Shown here: positions 35,552 to 46,670 of the stretch, piece after piece | Layout of the letters: every line of letters begins with the position of its first letter | Position numbering within the stretch: the first letter of the stretch is position 1 | From: Arachnopeziza araneosa | Taxonomy: Eukaryota > Ascomycota > Leotiomycetes > Helotiales > Arachnopezizaceae | Assembly (NCBI GenBank): GCA_003988855.1 | Contig: QYAI01000012.1 | Location: 248,001-312,000 of the forward strand | Length of the DNA stretch: 64,000 nt | Direction: 5' to 3' | Program-made: the position numbers and the translations under genes | The notes under the pieces: model-generated | The model's database searches: none | Seen by the model: only the letters and a program-made list of their open reading frames with translations | Told to the model about the DNA's origin: nothing

Positions 35552-36325
35552 ATGGCAACCACACCTTTGGCATTATCGCCAGCACTTCCTTCAGAGCTGC
35601 TCACCTACGTTCTAACCCACCAAGCCTACCCTACGACTGTCATCATCTGCCAACGACAAACTGACTTCTTCGACTCCCTCCTCGCCTGCATCGCACAACA
35701 ACATATCCAAGCTCAACCACCTCCACCACCCTCCGAGAATGATGCTCAACCTAATCTAGAACCAATCCCGATCCCAAAACCTCAACCTCGCCATCACCTC
35801 CTCATCCCTACCCTTCACCAAGTCGCAACTTCGCGATACATCAACCTCGTCTACATCCCTAGCGTGTCTCACCTCCGCGCCTGCCTTGCTGTCTTCCCTC
35901 CCACTCCCAAGAAAGATCCACCCCCAGAGCAAAAGTTTGATAATCCAGGAAGGAAGCCGCCCTTACTGGTTGTGTATGGATTGCTCGAGTTGCACAGAGA
36001 TACCAGTGAGTGGAGTGCTCAAGGATTAGGGAACAGCGTCGCAGGACTGGTGGAAGCGGGGTCCAGGTGTAGGCGGAGGGTTGTGCTTTTGGAGGAGCAG
36101 AAAATGACTGAACTTGATTTCGAAGTGGAAGAGAATATATTAGAGAGTGAAAAAGATGAGAATCGCAGACGTAGGAAGGCGAAGGTATGGGAGCAAAAGG
36201 TGCCAATGCTTAATGGTAGTGTCAAGCGTGCAGGGTTAGAGAGCGAGGATGAGGGCTGGAGTGGGAGAACTATCGAGGTCGGTAGGATATTAGCGAGGTG
36301 GTTCACGTTTGGTAGAGCTGATTAG
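35552..36325 (+). CDS. Unknown fungal protein, 257 residues
   Basis: A single-exon frame with strong codon structure and no recognised domain. Possible strands and helices are ELLTYVLTHQ, TTVIICQRQTDFFDSLL, HHLLIPTLHQVATSRYINLV and PPLLVVYGLLELHRDT. The alternation resembles a RecA-like core without a Walker A motif, as in some recombination or Elongator accessory proteins. That is a weak structural guess. A Pro-rich loop (about residues 52-80) interrupts the first half, and a basic EKDENRRRRKAKVW segment lies near the C-terminus, which ends with ILARWFTFGRAD. It is divergent from APL6 and convergent with NUF2. Confidence 0.7.
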   Translation: MATTPLALSPALPSELLTYVLTHQAYPTTVIICQRQTDFFDSLLACIAQQHIQAQPPPPPSENDAQPNLEPIPIPKPQPRHHLLIPTLHQVATSRYINLVYIPSVSHLRACLAVFPPTPKKDPPPEQKFDNPGRKPPLLVVYGLLELHRDTSEWSAQGLGNSVAGLVEAGSRCRRRVVLLEEQKMTELDFEVEENILESEKDENRRRRKAKVWEQKVPMLNGSVKRAGLESEDEGWSGRTIEVGRILARWFTFGRAD

Positions 36326-36476
36326 GATGATCAAAGGCAGAGCTGATATCATAACTTCATTTCTTGCATACAACATTGTTTTGTTCATAATCATGCTAAC
36401 TCGACAGGTATCCAAACGCCGTGGCTGCATCATCCTAAACCTCCCAAGTCCACAAACTAATGAAATATAAACAGGC

Positions 36477-37956
36477 TCAAATCGACTGTTCCATCTCTGT
36501 GATGTATAATTTGATGTGAGAATCCATCTTCAAAAACTCATCGTGGGCACTATGGATTTCGTTCTCGATGTTTTCCTTCAAATCCGCCATCTAGAATAGT
36601 TAGTATAGTTATTGTCATCAGTTTTCTAGGATGTCTTACCTTTTTCTCTGTCTGTTCTATCCTGACTCTCCTTCTCTCCATCTCGCGGTCCTTCTCTACC
36701 CGCTCCGCTGACAACTTTCTATGAACCGCCCGCAGTTCTTCCATCCTCTCCTTTGTGCTCATTGCTTTCTCCTTACTACCTTCCCTCAGCTTCTCAGTAC
36801 GTTCTATCCATTTCGACAACTGACGTTGTAACAAGCCTTCGGTTCTCTCAACTTCACGGACGTTGTTACCACGTTCTCCCAATGCGTCTCGTTGCTTTGC
36901 GATTCGTACATTTTCGTCTTCTTCTTTTGCTAACTCTATTGAAATCTCCTCGAGAAGCTTGATGCATGAAGCCACGTCAGACGAAACGACAGAGAAAGTG
37001 TCGGTAGAAGTCTGCAGTCCACGCGCTCGTCGGTCGAGAGTGTCGATCTGTGATTTTTCCGAGTTCAATTCATTGCTCAACTCAGTCAGCGATGCCTGGA
37101 GCGCAGCCGGTGACTGTAAAACATATGGTCGGAGTTTGGCACTGTCTTGTCGCAATTGGATTGTGGTAGCAGTCTTGTCAGTCAGAATAACGGCCATTTC
37201 GCTCTTCTTTGCTTTCAGATTATCGAATTTACGAGTGACTTTCTCTTGACTCTGTCGTAGTTCCAAGAGACGTTTTTTCAAGTCTTCGTTCCGCTTGACT
37301 TTCTCCGCAATATGTGCCTCCATAGCTTTTCGATTCTGCTTCATCTCCTCAAGGCGCGCTTCCATCTCCTGGTTCTCCATATACAATGTTTCAATTCGAA
37401 GCTTTGTTGTCTCAGCCTTATTAAAATGCTCGTCAATGACAGCAGTTTGGCTCTCCCTAAACCGGACAAAATTGATGATGTAGGAAAATATCTTGACTAG
37501 GCGATCGTGGGTTGGCTTGTAGAGATCTTGAAACGAGAAATCCGTAATTCCACACTCGATCAGGAGCTTGCGTAAGCTAATGTAAAAACCCATGAGATTG
37601 CGTGTCTCTGATGGAATTATGTCCATATACTCGCCGCATATGTCCTCAGCCGCCGCGTGCATTGCTGGATCGACAGTCTCTCGAGTTGCATTCATGAGGA
37701 GTTCGGCGAACCACTCGAATATCATTTGAGTTTGGAGTGGGTTCGGCTTTTGAAGATCCGCAACAGTAAATGGAACACCAATGTCACTGATACATCCTAC
37801 AATCTCTTTGTCCGGCTACTCAAATCAGTATGGCGCACCAAAACTGCCCAAGATACGTACCAGTCTCATGAACGCATCCGAATCCTCCTCCTTCTTTTTC
37901 CCGCGATTCTGTTGTTGAGAATTAGGAACCATACTCATTCTAGGATTGTAAGACAT
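36477..37956 (-). CDS. NUF2: Kinetochore Ndc80-complex subunit Nuf2
   Basis: Three exons, 37956-37861, 37815-36640 and 36590-36477, encode 461 residues. The N-terminal calponin-homology domain has [20 protein letters not shown] followed by [20 protein letters not shown], and [20 protein letters not shown]. These are Nuf2 signatures. From about residue 165 to the end the protein is coiled coil (for example [20 protein letters not shown]). Nuf2 pairs with Ndc80 and joins Spc24/Spc25 to attach microtubules to kinetochores in mitosis. Length is close to yeast Nuf2 (451). The final exon, [19 protein letters not shown] onward, follows a 49 nt intron. Confidence 0.94.
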
Positions 37957-38084
37957 GGTGAAGTCTGTTGATTGCAGATGCTTGGATGTTGGCGAAGCTG
38001 TGCCAAAATGTTAGATGTGTTGATGAAGTAAACAACCGAGAATGTCAACATAGCGACGAGGCTAAGAGCGGGCAGGGGGGTATT

Positions 38085-38094
38085 ATCACGTGAC
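38085..38094. promoter_or_regulatory. CACGTG (bHLH/Cbf1-type) element upstream of NUF2
   Basis: ATCACGTGAC, 129 bp upstream of the NUF2 start codon. It is the same ten bases as at 24495. Cbf1-type bHLH proteins bind RTCACRTG. Confidence 0.3.
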
Positions 38095-39928
38095 AGATAT
38101 CAACCTCTCAGAAGGCTCCCCACATCCCAAGGCTTTAACATTTATATTCATGCTCAGATTCTGATGGTACTTTCATGCTCACTCACGACGGACTAGTGCC
38201 GGGGAAATGAGACTCATGTAGTTTCCAATTGCTTAGGTTGGCTATATATCTAGCACTGAGCACCAAAAATATGTCCGTCGACATGGAACTTTAGAGCCGC
38301 TGAAAAGATTATCAAGCTTTTTATATCCATATCTCCAGAACCATTTTGCAAATGTTCAAAAGGTTTTGATACGACTTTTCTTTTCCTCACCTGAAATAGG
38401 TTAAATCTAGCGAGCAATCCTACTTCCTGATTCTCAACCACGCATATGCAACCAGGCGCAAGAATACCTGACTGCATTTGCTTCTCCCTTTCATGTAAAT
38501 TCATCTGGACCTTTCCGCGAGCCGATCCCTGCCCAGAGAGGAAAGCGGCGAAGGTTCCTCATTCCGTACGCATCTCTCAACATAAATCCCACGCGGGCAA
38601 CTGAATCATAGTCTTCGACCAAGCCACATCTCTCGTCAGCGTTCGAGACCGCAATACTATACGAGGTTTTTTGGGATTCTTGAGGGGTTTCCCAACGCTT
38701 TGGACGTGGAGTCAAAGATTGATGGCCGCGCGGGAGAGGGAGTGCTTCCGAGAGGTGAGGCGTTAATCGAGGAGAGGACTTACTTGCTCCAGTGACCAGC
38801 AGGTATCCTTTCCGGCGCAAGTACCCGTCATCGGGACAGTCGAGTTGATTCCACGAGAATACGCTTTTCCGATACCCTCGGCCACCGACGTTGTCTTGCA
38901 TGAGGAGCGGCAGTCCATTGCTTTGATAGTGGTCGTCGACAGAACCCAGCAGTCCTGCAAACAAACACCGGCCACACATCGAGCCTCGACGGGCGGCGGG
39001 TCACGTCAAGCTCTGGGTGGATGTTCGTTGCGTGTGATGAGAACAAGCAGCTATTTGTACTCCGGTACTACTCCTCCTCGTCTCTGGATTCCTGGCCGAG
39101 CACACCAAGATACCACGGTTTGCATTTGTCACTCGAAAGTGCAGTGCCTCCACCACAAGCAAGCCATCTGCATTCTCCCCGCAATAAGGATCCGCCCTGT
39201 CGCAGGGGTCAACCCGAGTGGTTTTTACCGCGTCATGCTCGAGAAAACGGTCTCTCCCTGCAATCCGTTTCCTGGAATCCACCACGGGGCATGCACCGAG
39301 CAATGCACCACGACCGTTCCGGCAATCCAACCCCCCAACACCGGTAGTGGGCTCATTCTTAGTAACCTTCAATCAGGTGGCAAAAGGTGACAGCTCAGAT
39401 GTACCTTACAGAGCATTCAGAGACCGCCAGGTTTCCATGGACCCAGGAGAGAGCGTCCGCACGGGCCATTTTGATTCCATATCATGGAGAGGAGATGGGT
39501 GATCTCACGACGAGAGGCAAAACCCAAAGTCAACCACCACCGATCCGATCACAAACGCAGAAATGCCTCTCCGCCACTGCATCGGAGCATCCGGCGGCCA
39601 CTATTAATAATGCTAGAGGCGCACAGCATCCCCTCCTCGTCCGAGCTATATATAATGATGAGGTCACGTTCAATCATTTTCCGTGGGGGGTCTCTTGGAT
39701 GGCGCATTACTGATGCTCGCTGCTGACTGCTGCGGGGCAAGGAAAGGGCAAAAATGCTCTCCCATTCCATTCCATTCCCAAGCCCATTTTCCTCATGTGG
39801 CATGATTCCATGCGGGCCTTCTAGAAGTATTTGTTTGTGCACTGTCCTCAATCTAGTTGGGAAGTTTGCAAGGGAGGAAGCCTGTGTCATTCCATCGGCC
39901 TCTGCCAACTTTGCACGACGACGGGCAC

Positions 39929-39936
39929 TATATAAG
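39929..39936 (+). promoter_or_regulatory. TATA box of EGT1
   Basis: TATATAAG, 124 bp before the start codon at 40060, is a standard fungal core promoter arrangement. A second TATA-like run (TATATATAA) lies near 39647-39655. Confidence 0.5.
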
Positions 39937-40059
39937 CTAGTGCTTTTCTTGTATGACAGAGGACAGCGTTCTCCTCATCTCTTTTTAACTCACCCCGCAA
40001 AATCTCCATATCTACTGTGCGTGTGATCCTGAGCTTCCCACCATCCACAGAGTTCAATC

Positions 40060-43000
40060 ATGGCCATCTCCGGAGCTTTGAGAGATATTTCTGGGAATCC
40101 AAAAATCAAGGTCAATACAAGTGGCAAGAATTTAATTCCTGCCACTCCTCCGAGTATAGAAAATGCTCATATCGACATCATCGATATCCGCCACGATGCT
40201 GTCGAGCTGAATCTCAAAGAAGAGATTCTAAAGTCATTAAGACCTCAAGTTGGTCCTAAACAGCTCCCAACCCTGTTATTGTATGATGAACGCGGGCTTC
40301 AGATTTTTGAGGAGGTAAGTGCATTAAAATATAAACAAGGCAACATATGCTGACCTGAGAGATCACATATTTGCAAGAATACTTCCTTACCAATGCGGAA
40401 ATCAATATTCTAGAGAATTCTGCACGTGAAATCGCAAAAGCTATTCCGGCTGGGTCGATGGTAGTTGAGCTAGGTAGTGGGTTGGTGACTTTCAGCGGAC
40501 TCTTTCTCATCGGGTGGAACTAACCTGAAACAGTAACCTGCGAAAGGTAAGGATTTTGCTACAGGCACTTGATGATGCTGGCAAGAATGTCGATTATTAT
40601 GCACTCGACCTGTCGTTGAAGGAATTGAAACGTACTCTCCAGCAAGTCCCTTCATTCCGGCACGTAAAGTGCCATGGATTGCATGGAACATATGATGACG
40701 GGCTCGACTGGCTGAAAATGCCAGAAAACCGTTCACGACCTAAATGTGTCATGTCCCTTGGATCCAGCATAGGTCAGTTCAACACTTGGACTTCTGAAAG
40801 AGTCTTCAAACTCACTGTCGCCAGGAAACTTTGGTCGTCAGGATGCTGCCACATTCTTGAGAGGATTTGCAGGTGCTCTGAAAAAGTCTGATTCAATACT
40901 ACTTGGATTAGACGCTACTCTCGATCCTGCGAAAGTTTAGTGTGTTTTCCGTGTTTTAAATTCGGCGAAAGCTAACTGAAATGTTAGTCATGCTTACAAC
41001 GGTCAGTCACGTAAAACGACGTCCTGTATATGTCTATACTAACCACTTAGAAAGACCGAGAAGGCGTTACACACAAGTGAGTGCCTCTTTATCTCCTGCT
41101 CCAAATCTATTTCAATGGAAAGAGGATCGGATATTCCGATAGGTCACTTCTCTTTTGGGACTTGGGGTATCCACCTGGGAAAGATAGCCTGGGAGTCGTA
41201 AAACTACTAACCTCGTTGGTAGGTTCATCTTGAATGGATTAATTCAAGCAAATGAAATTCTTGGAGAAACCGTCTTTCAACTTGAAGACTGGAAAGTGAT
41301 TGGTGAATACGTATATGATGAACAAGGTGGTCGACATCAAGCTTTCTACTCTCCTCTTCGTGATGTCCACTACAAGGACATTGTATTCAAAGCTGGGGAG
41401 CGGGTTCAAGTTGAACAGAGTTTAAAATACTCAGTAGCAGATGCTTCTCAACTATGGCGGGCCTCCACATTGGACGAGGTTAAACGTTGGTCAGCCTCAT
41501 CTGACGATTACAGTAAGTGCTCCTGTTGCTTTCTTATACCTTCTCTTTTTCGGCCTACACATCGCGTCATCGAATATGGCGGTCGAATGAGGCTCTGCTT
41601 TGGGTACACAGCAATATGCCAGGATACCCAACCCGACCGCATGACCGCTTAGGATGTTGTGGGGGCTGTACCATCCTCAAAATGCTTACAGAGGAGTGTG
41701 ACGCACGGGCCATCGGGATGGCCTCTCGCTCAGGTGAGGAGAGAAGTCGGACGAGTTTGTTGTTTACATTATAACTTCTTCATCCACAGGTTGGCTGTTG
41801 TTGTGGTCCTCATCTCATGGCTGTTGTCGATTTTAGTCTGAATCTTGCTGACTTTGATTCACTCTTTTAGGTATTCATCTCTTGAAGAAGGGAACGATGG
41901 CTTTCAACCCAGACCCTGCAGTTTATGCCGCTTCCACTGTGCCTTCACTGGATGATTGGCAAGGCTTGTGGGAGGTATGGGATGTTGTAACTCGAGATAT
42001 GTTACCAGATGAGGAACTGAACGAAAAACCAATCAAATTGCGGAATGCGTGCATCTTCTATTGTAAGAACCCCAGAACAATAACCTATATCCTTCTCATA
42101 CCTGATCAATATATCCAACATGCCCTTATTTATAGATCGGGCTTACAGCCCTCAAAATTTTTAAAAAGAGAATGCTAATATATGTTCGGCCGTTCAGTGG
42201 GCCATATTCCAACTTTTCTTGACATCCAGCTCACAAAAGCAACGAAAGAGCCTCTGACTGAACCAAAAAGTTATCGAAACATTTTTGAAAGAGGAATTGA
42301 TCCAGACGTAGATAATCCTGAAAATTGCCATGCGCATTCAGAAATTCCAGATGAATGGCCACCCTTGAAGGAAATCCTAACTTATCAAGAGCACGTTCGA
42401 GCTAGGGTCCGCAAACTTTATGGGGTCCAGAATCTACCTCGAAGTACTGGACGAGCACTTTGGATTGGCTTTGAGCATGAGATCATGCATCTGGAGACCC
42501 TGCTGTACATGTTATTGCAGAGCGACAAAACCCTGCCACCAACAAGGAATATTCCTGACTTCGAGGCGGAGGCGAGGAAGGCGAGAAGTAGCCGAGTACC
42601 AAACGAGTGGTTCAACATTCCAGAACAAACTATTACCGTCGGTCTTAACGATCCTGAAGATAACTCCGGCGGAGATTACCATTTTGGATGGTATAGTTAT
42701 CTTCGTACTATCTCAAAAATACTAACAATCTCCTAGGGATAATGAGAAGCCGCCAAGAGAAGCTCGCGTTCACTCTTTCCAAGCCCAAGGTCGTCCACTT
42801 ACAAACGAAGATGTAAGCATAGGCTTCGAGCATTACCGTACTTTGAGCTAACGGACTAAAAGTATGCCCGATACCTCCAGCAAACACATAACCCATCGAT
42901 CCCCGTTTCATGGGCTGAACAAAAGGAAAATAGCAATGAAGAGTCAACAGCATACTCTAATAGCTACTCCGACATGAATCTCAACGGTCTAATGAATAGC

Positions 43001-43806
43001 AATATTGCCTTAAGTTCAGACTACTTGAAGGGTAAATCAGTCCGGACAGTCTATGGGCTTGTTCCTTTGAAATTCGCGCTAGATTGGCCAATATTTGCTT
43101 CTTATGACGAATTGGCTGGGTGTGCAAAATGGATGAATGGAAGAATCCCAACATTTGAGGAGACGCGCAGTATATACAGTCACGTGGACAAACTGAAGCT
43201 CAAAGAAGCTGAGCAGCAATTGGGGAGTACCGTTCCAGCTGTCAATGGGTATGTTAGCATAGGAGATACAGAATTTTATTAATCCTGCGGCAGACACTTG
43301 AGCAACAATGGTGTGGAAGAGACCCCACCAACAACTCCTATTGAAAAAGAAGGGGACTCGTCTGAGCTTTTCACCAATCTTTCGGGTGCGAACGTTGGCT
43401 TAAAGCATTGGCACCCTGTCTCTGTCACCGCAAGTGGGAATAAGCTCGCAGGTCAAAGTGAGTTGGGAGGTGTGTGGGAATGGACGAGTTCTTCACTCGA
43501 GAAGCACGAAGGCTTCGAGCCAATGCCATTATATCCCGCATATACAGGTACTAGGATCCTTAATTATGTTTATTTAATTTCGAGATAGGAGCTGATTTTT
43601 TAGCTGATTTCTTTGACGGAAAACATAACATTATTCTTGGAGGCTCTTGGGCAACTCATCCACGTATCGCTGGACGGAAGACTTTGTAAGCTAAGCTTCA
43701 ACACTACAATCTGTTGGGTTATATTGCTAATCAAATCAGTGTCAACTGGTACCAACGCAACTACCCGTATGTCTGGGCAGGAGCTCGACTAGTCCGTGAC
43801 TCGTAG
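40060..43806 (+). CDS. EGT1: Ergothioneine biosynthesis protein Egt1 (methyltransferase / sulfoxide synthase fusion)
   Basis: Fourteen exons join to 867 residues: 40060-40314, 40362-40480, 40534-40772, 40825-40939, 40988-41001, 41055-41076, 41223-41512, 41871-42062, 42198-42690, 42737-42812, 42863-43248, 43294-43547, 43604-43685, 43740-43806. The EgtD-like part (about 25-350) trimethylates histidine to hercynine; ELGSGNLRKV (121 on) is its SAM motif, with YYALDLS after it. A DinB-type region follows, with the iron-binding HEIMHLE (509-515, H-x3-H-x-E). The C-terminal FGE-like domain ends with GGVWEWTSS, GGSWATHPRIAGRKTF and NYPYVWAGARLVRD. Together these form the hercynylcysteine sulfoxide synthase. 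The product ergothioneine is an antioxidant thiol made in the cytosol. Exons 5 and 6 are only 14 and 22 nt. Intron 7 is long (358 nt). Confidence 0.95.
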
Positions 43807-44662
43807 CTTTATGCATGTTGCTGTATAGATTGGCTACTACAAGTTTCAACACTTGATCTATAGTATAAGATTCTAAAGGCAACTCAACTTTGCCTAGTTT
43901 AAAAGGTGCTTAAAAGTCTCTGGGCGGATAAAGGGGGTGGCTCTTTGATTTTTAATTCACCTCTTTGGTGCAGCCCTATTTAGTTAAAATCATTGTTAGG
44001 TCAGGAGTTTATGACGAGATACTACAATCCTTGGTTCAACTTACGACATTCCAATGGCTAACGGGAGGGTATTTGTTTGCAAAAATCTGTGTACCCGATG
44101 TTGGCGGTGAAAGAAGCAGTAATGAGAATTAATACAAACGGAAATCCTTAAAACGTGTCAAGGCCATTTTCTAATTTAATTTCAATGCCTTGTGTGTTTG
44201 TGACCAACTTCAGTTGATAGATTGCTCTTGAAATAGACTTTCCAGAGTCGGGAGGATACACTTCTTGCCTATCTTGAAACAATCTTATCCTTCCCGAAAC
44301 GGAAGTTTATTTTGAGAGCCTTAAAATCAACATCAACAAACTCAAACCGAGTATCGCACCACGACCTCAAATCATAACAACGCACGGTGGCACTATTGTA
44401 CATATTAGCTTTACGTGATTGCTCTTTGGTAGGTCAATACGCATATCAAGCTTGTTAATTTCCCCCAATTCTGGCATCAAATCCAACTTCAAACAGAGCA
44501 AGACGTGGATCTTGGGCCTGGCCGACGTGCCGAACTCATTCGAGCCTGCATTCACGCGCCCCAATCAGTCTATCAAGAGTCGAGAGGCTGCTGACGGATT
44601 GGGATTAACTAGACTGTGGGTTTTAAAAGAGATCGATCTCCACGGGTCACTACGAATCAACA
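43807..44662. other. Intergenic, about 0.85 kb, between EGT1 and the Cys/His-rich gene
   Basis: Holds the EGT1 3' UTR and the promoter of the following plus-strand gene. A short minus-strand open frame (44367-44564) lacks any support. Confidence 0.5.
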
Positions 44663-46670
44663 ATGAATTGGGATACCGTTGCTCCGGAAACGCGGCTCTT
44701 CAAGGGCAAGAGCTTGTATAGGTGGGAGTAAGTACATTCTCTCTCTCGGAATATGTATTGAAAGCTCCGCTCTCTACTTTGCAACACATTCAAATACAAT
44801 ATACTAACATGGACTTCTTAGATTAAGTCCTGGTGTTCGTAAGTCTTTTAAAAACCTCATTGCTCTAATTCCTTTTTCCTGACAAACATTTAGATCATCA
44901 TTGTGGTACTTGTGCCACGCCACTCTCCAGTACGTATTTACATTTCCGGGAAAGCTATAGCCTGTCTCACCAACACTTCAGATGCCCATGCAAAAACCAC
45001 ATGTCTTGGAAAGCACGTTGAGCCATGTTATAGATTCCATCAACAACTTCACTTTGTGGGTAAGTGCTCAAAATAATCCAGTGCCATTTTAGTCATTTTC
45101 TTGGTACATCTGCTAACAAACTGTTACATACTAGGCAAATCCCACGAATGCTTTGGGTATTAATTCGATTACTTTCCTAAGTTCTTGACTAACAATAATC
45201 AGCTGCAATTCCTCTGACGAGAAGCATTATCAAAGACACAAAGAGATCCTGAAAATTGTCCGCCAAATCACCCTACATGATCAAGCTGGCTCTCCACATT
45301 CTCTAGCTAGATCAAGTGAGGATGGCAAACAACGTTGGGATTCGAGCCAGAGCCCCTTCAGTTCTCCAACTGATACTGGATCGGAGAGTATCGATAACGA
45401 GGACTTCAAGATATCCACACGGGAACGGAAGATGGTCAAACATCGTTGGGATTCTGCTTCGGTCGCAATCAGTTCTCCGACAGACACTGGATCAGAGAGT
45501 TTGGAAACTGAGGACTTCAGGCTGTCAAGGAGAGAGCGAAAGAAGGCCAAGAAAGCAGGAAATGGGCCAGTTCGAGACAGACCTAATCTTGAGATTTTCC
45601 CCAAGGAGGAAACCGACTTTATCAGCGAGGCTATACATCTTTGCATTCACGAAAGTAAAGGAGCGTGGGAAGGAACATACGTTTACTCCCATCAAAGACC
45701 AGAACCTGTGGAGAACACCACCTTAGCCGATGGCGAAGTTGAGCAAGATGGCTTTGAGACTCTTAATGCCCGGATGGAAACCCTTGCCGTGAAACCTCCA
45801 AGTTTAATGACTCCAAGGCAACGTAAAGTCGTTAAGAAATTCACCAGTCCTATCAGTCACTCAAACTATAGTGGAGGATCGCGCAGATATTCCGGGAAAT
45901 CTCCCAATATGGATGTTGATCCATATGATGGTGTAGATCCCAATATCTTCTTTCGACTTGGTATTGAAGTCGCCCGTCCCATCCGGAACTCGAGAGCTAG
46001 AAAGGAACTTATTACTAGGTTGGTCTCAGCTGTCAAGGAAGATCTCGATATTGTCGAACGTGAAGAAACAGAGTCCGCACTAAGAGAAGAGGGTTTCTGG
46101 AGATGGGCAGGTCGAACAGCCTACCACTCGATTGTCGCCATAAGAACTGAATTGGATTGGGCTACTGGCCAAAAGAAAGGAACTCATAAGCAAACTAGAT
46201 CTTTCAAGGATCAGTGGTTGGAGTCCGAAGAACTGGTGGAGAAAAATGCTGAAGAAACTTCCTGCAATGAAGCTTCTGACTCCGAAAGTCCTTGTCGTGA
46301 GACGCCGCAGCCAAAGTCCGGATACAAGTCTGATTCCGATCAACATTGCGGGAATAAGGCCTCGGAGAATAAATCACCTACCACTCAAAAGCCATTTCCC
46401 GACAATGAAGGTGGTGTTTGGACTCTAGTGGGAGCCAAGACTGCCACCCCTTCAAAGATACCCAGATCAGCAAAGCACACACTGAAATTCAGGTCTAATC
46501 ACGCGATTATTGAAGAAGAAGGTGAAGATATTGCTGAGATGATTTCTCGCCACAACCAACGCCTTGCTGGAAAACGTGATATTATTGGTGGGCACCGAAG
46601 TGTCTTTGACTCAACTCCTGATGGGGAAAAGGGTGATCGTGCGGTTATTGGTATTCTCAAATTGAAGTGA
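44663..46670 (+). CDS. Unknown protein with Cys/His-rich N-terminus and 37-residue internal duplication
   Basis: Six exons, 44663-44727, 44822-44838, 44894-44929, 44982-45059, 45135-45156 and 45203-46670, join to 561 residues. The first five are tiny and together encode a Cys/His cluster: HHHCGTCATPLS, TTCLGKHVEPCYRFHQQLHF and GKSHECFGCNSSDEKHYQRH. The spacing suggests one or two zinc sites of a type I do not recognise. Next come two diverged copies of a segment, RWDS...SSPTDTGSES...EDF....RERK, with a 111 bp period. The C-terminal half has a helical part (DPNIFFRLGIEVARPIRNSR to AYHSIVAIRTELDWATG) and an acidic, disordered end. All five introns have consensus sites and keep frame, which supports the model. 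Function is unknown. Confidence 0.75.
45333..45554 (+). repeat. Two-copy tandem duplication, 111 bp period, inside the Cys/His-rich gene
   Basis: Copies begin at CGTTGGGATTC, 45333 and 45444. Both translate to RWDS-(n)-SSPTDTGSES-(n)-EDF-(n)-RERK. They have diverged at many third positions, so the duplication is not recent. Confidence 0.85.

Larger units (their letters stand above)
37957..40059. other. Long divergent gene-poor region between NUF2 and EGT1, about 2.1 kb
   Basis: Frames open here on both strands (38491-38979 minus, 38845-39390 plus, 39549-39908 minus) overlap each other, lack domains and show mixed codon use. I judge them spurious. Base composition from about 38500 to 39500 is visibly more GC-rich than the flanks. 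The right end has two TATA-like elements before EGT1. It could hold an untranslated RNA gene or a long promoter; the sequence alone does not say. Confidence 0.4.

Noticed and set aside
38491..38979. 162-codon minus-strand open frame in the NUF2-EGT1 gap
   Set aside because: No recognisable domain, overlapped by equally long frames on the other strand in GC-rich DNA, and no splice-supported extension.
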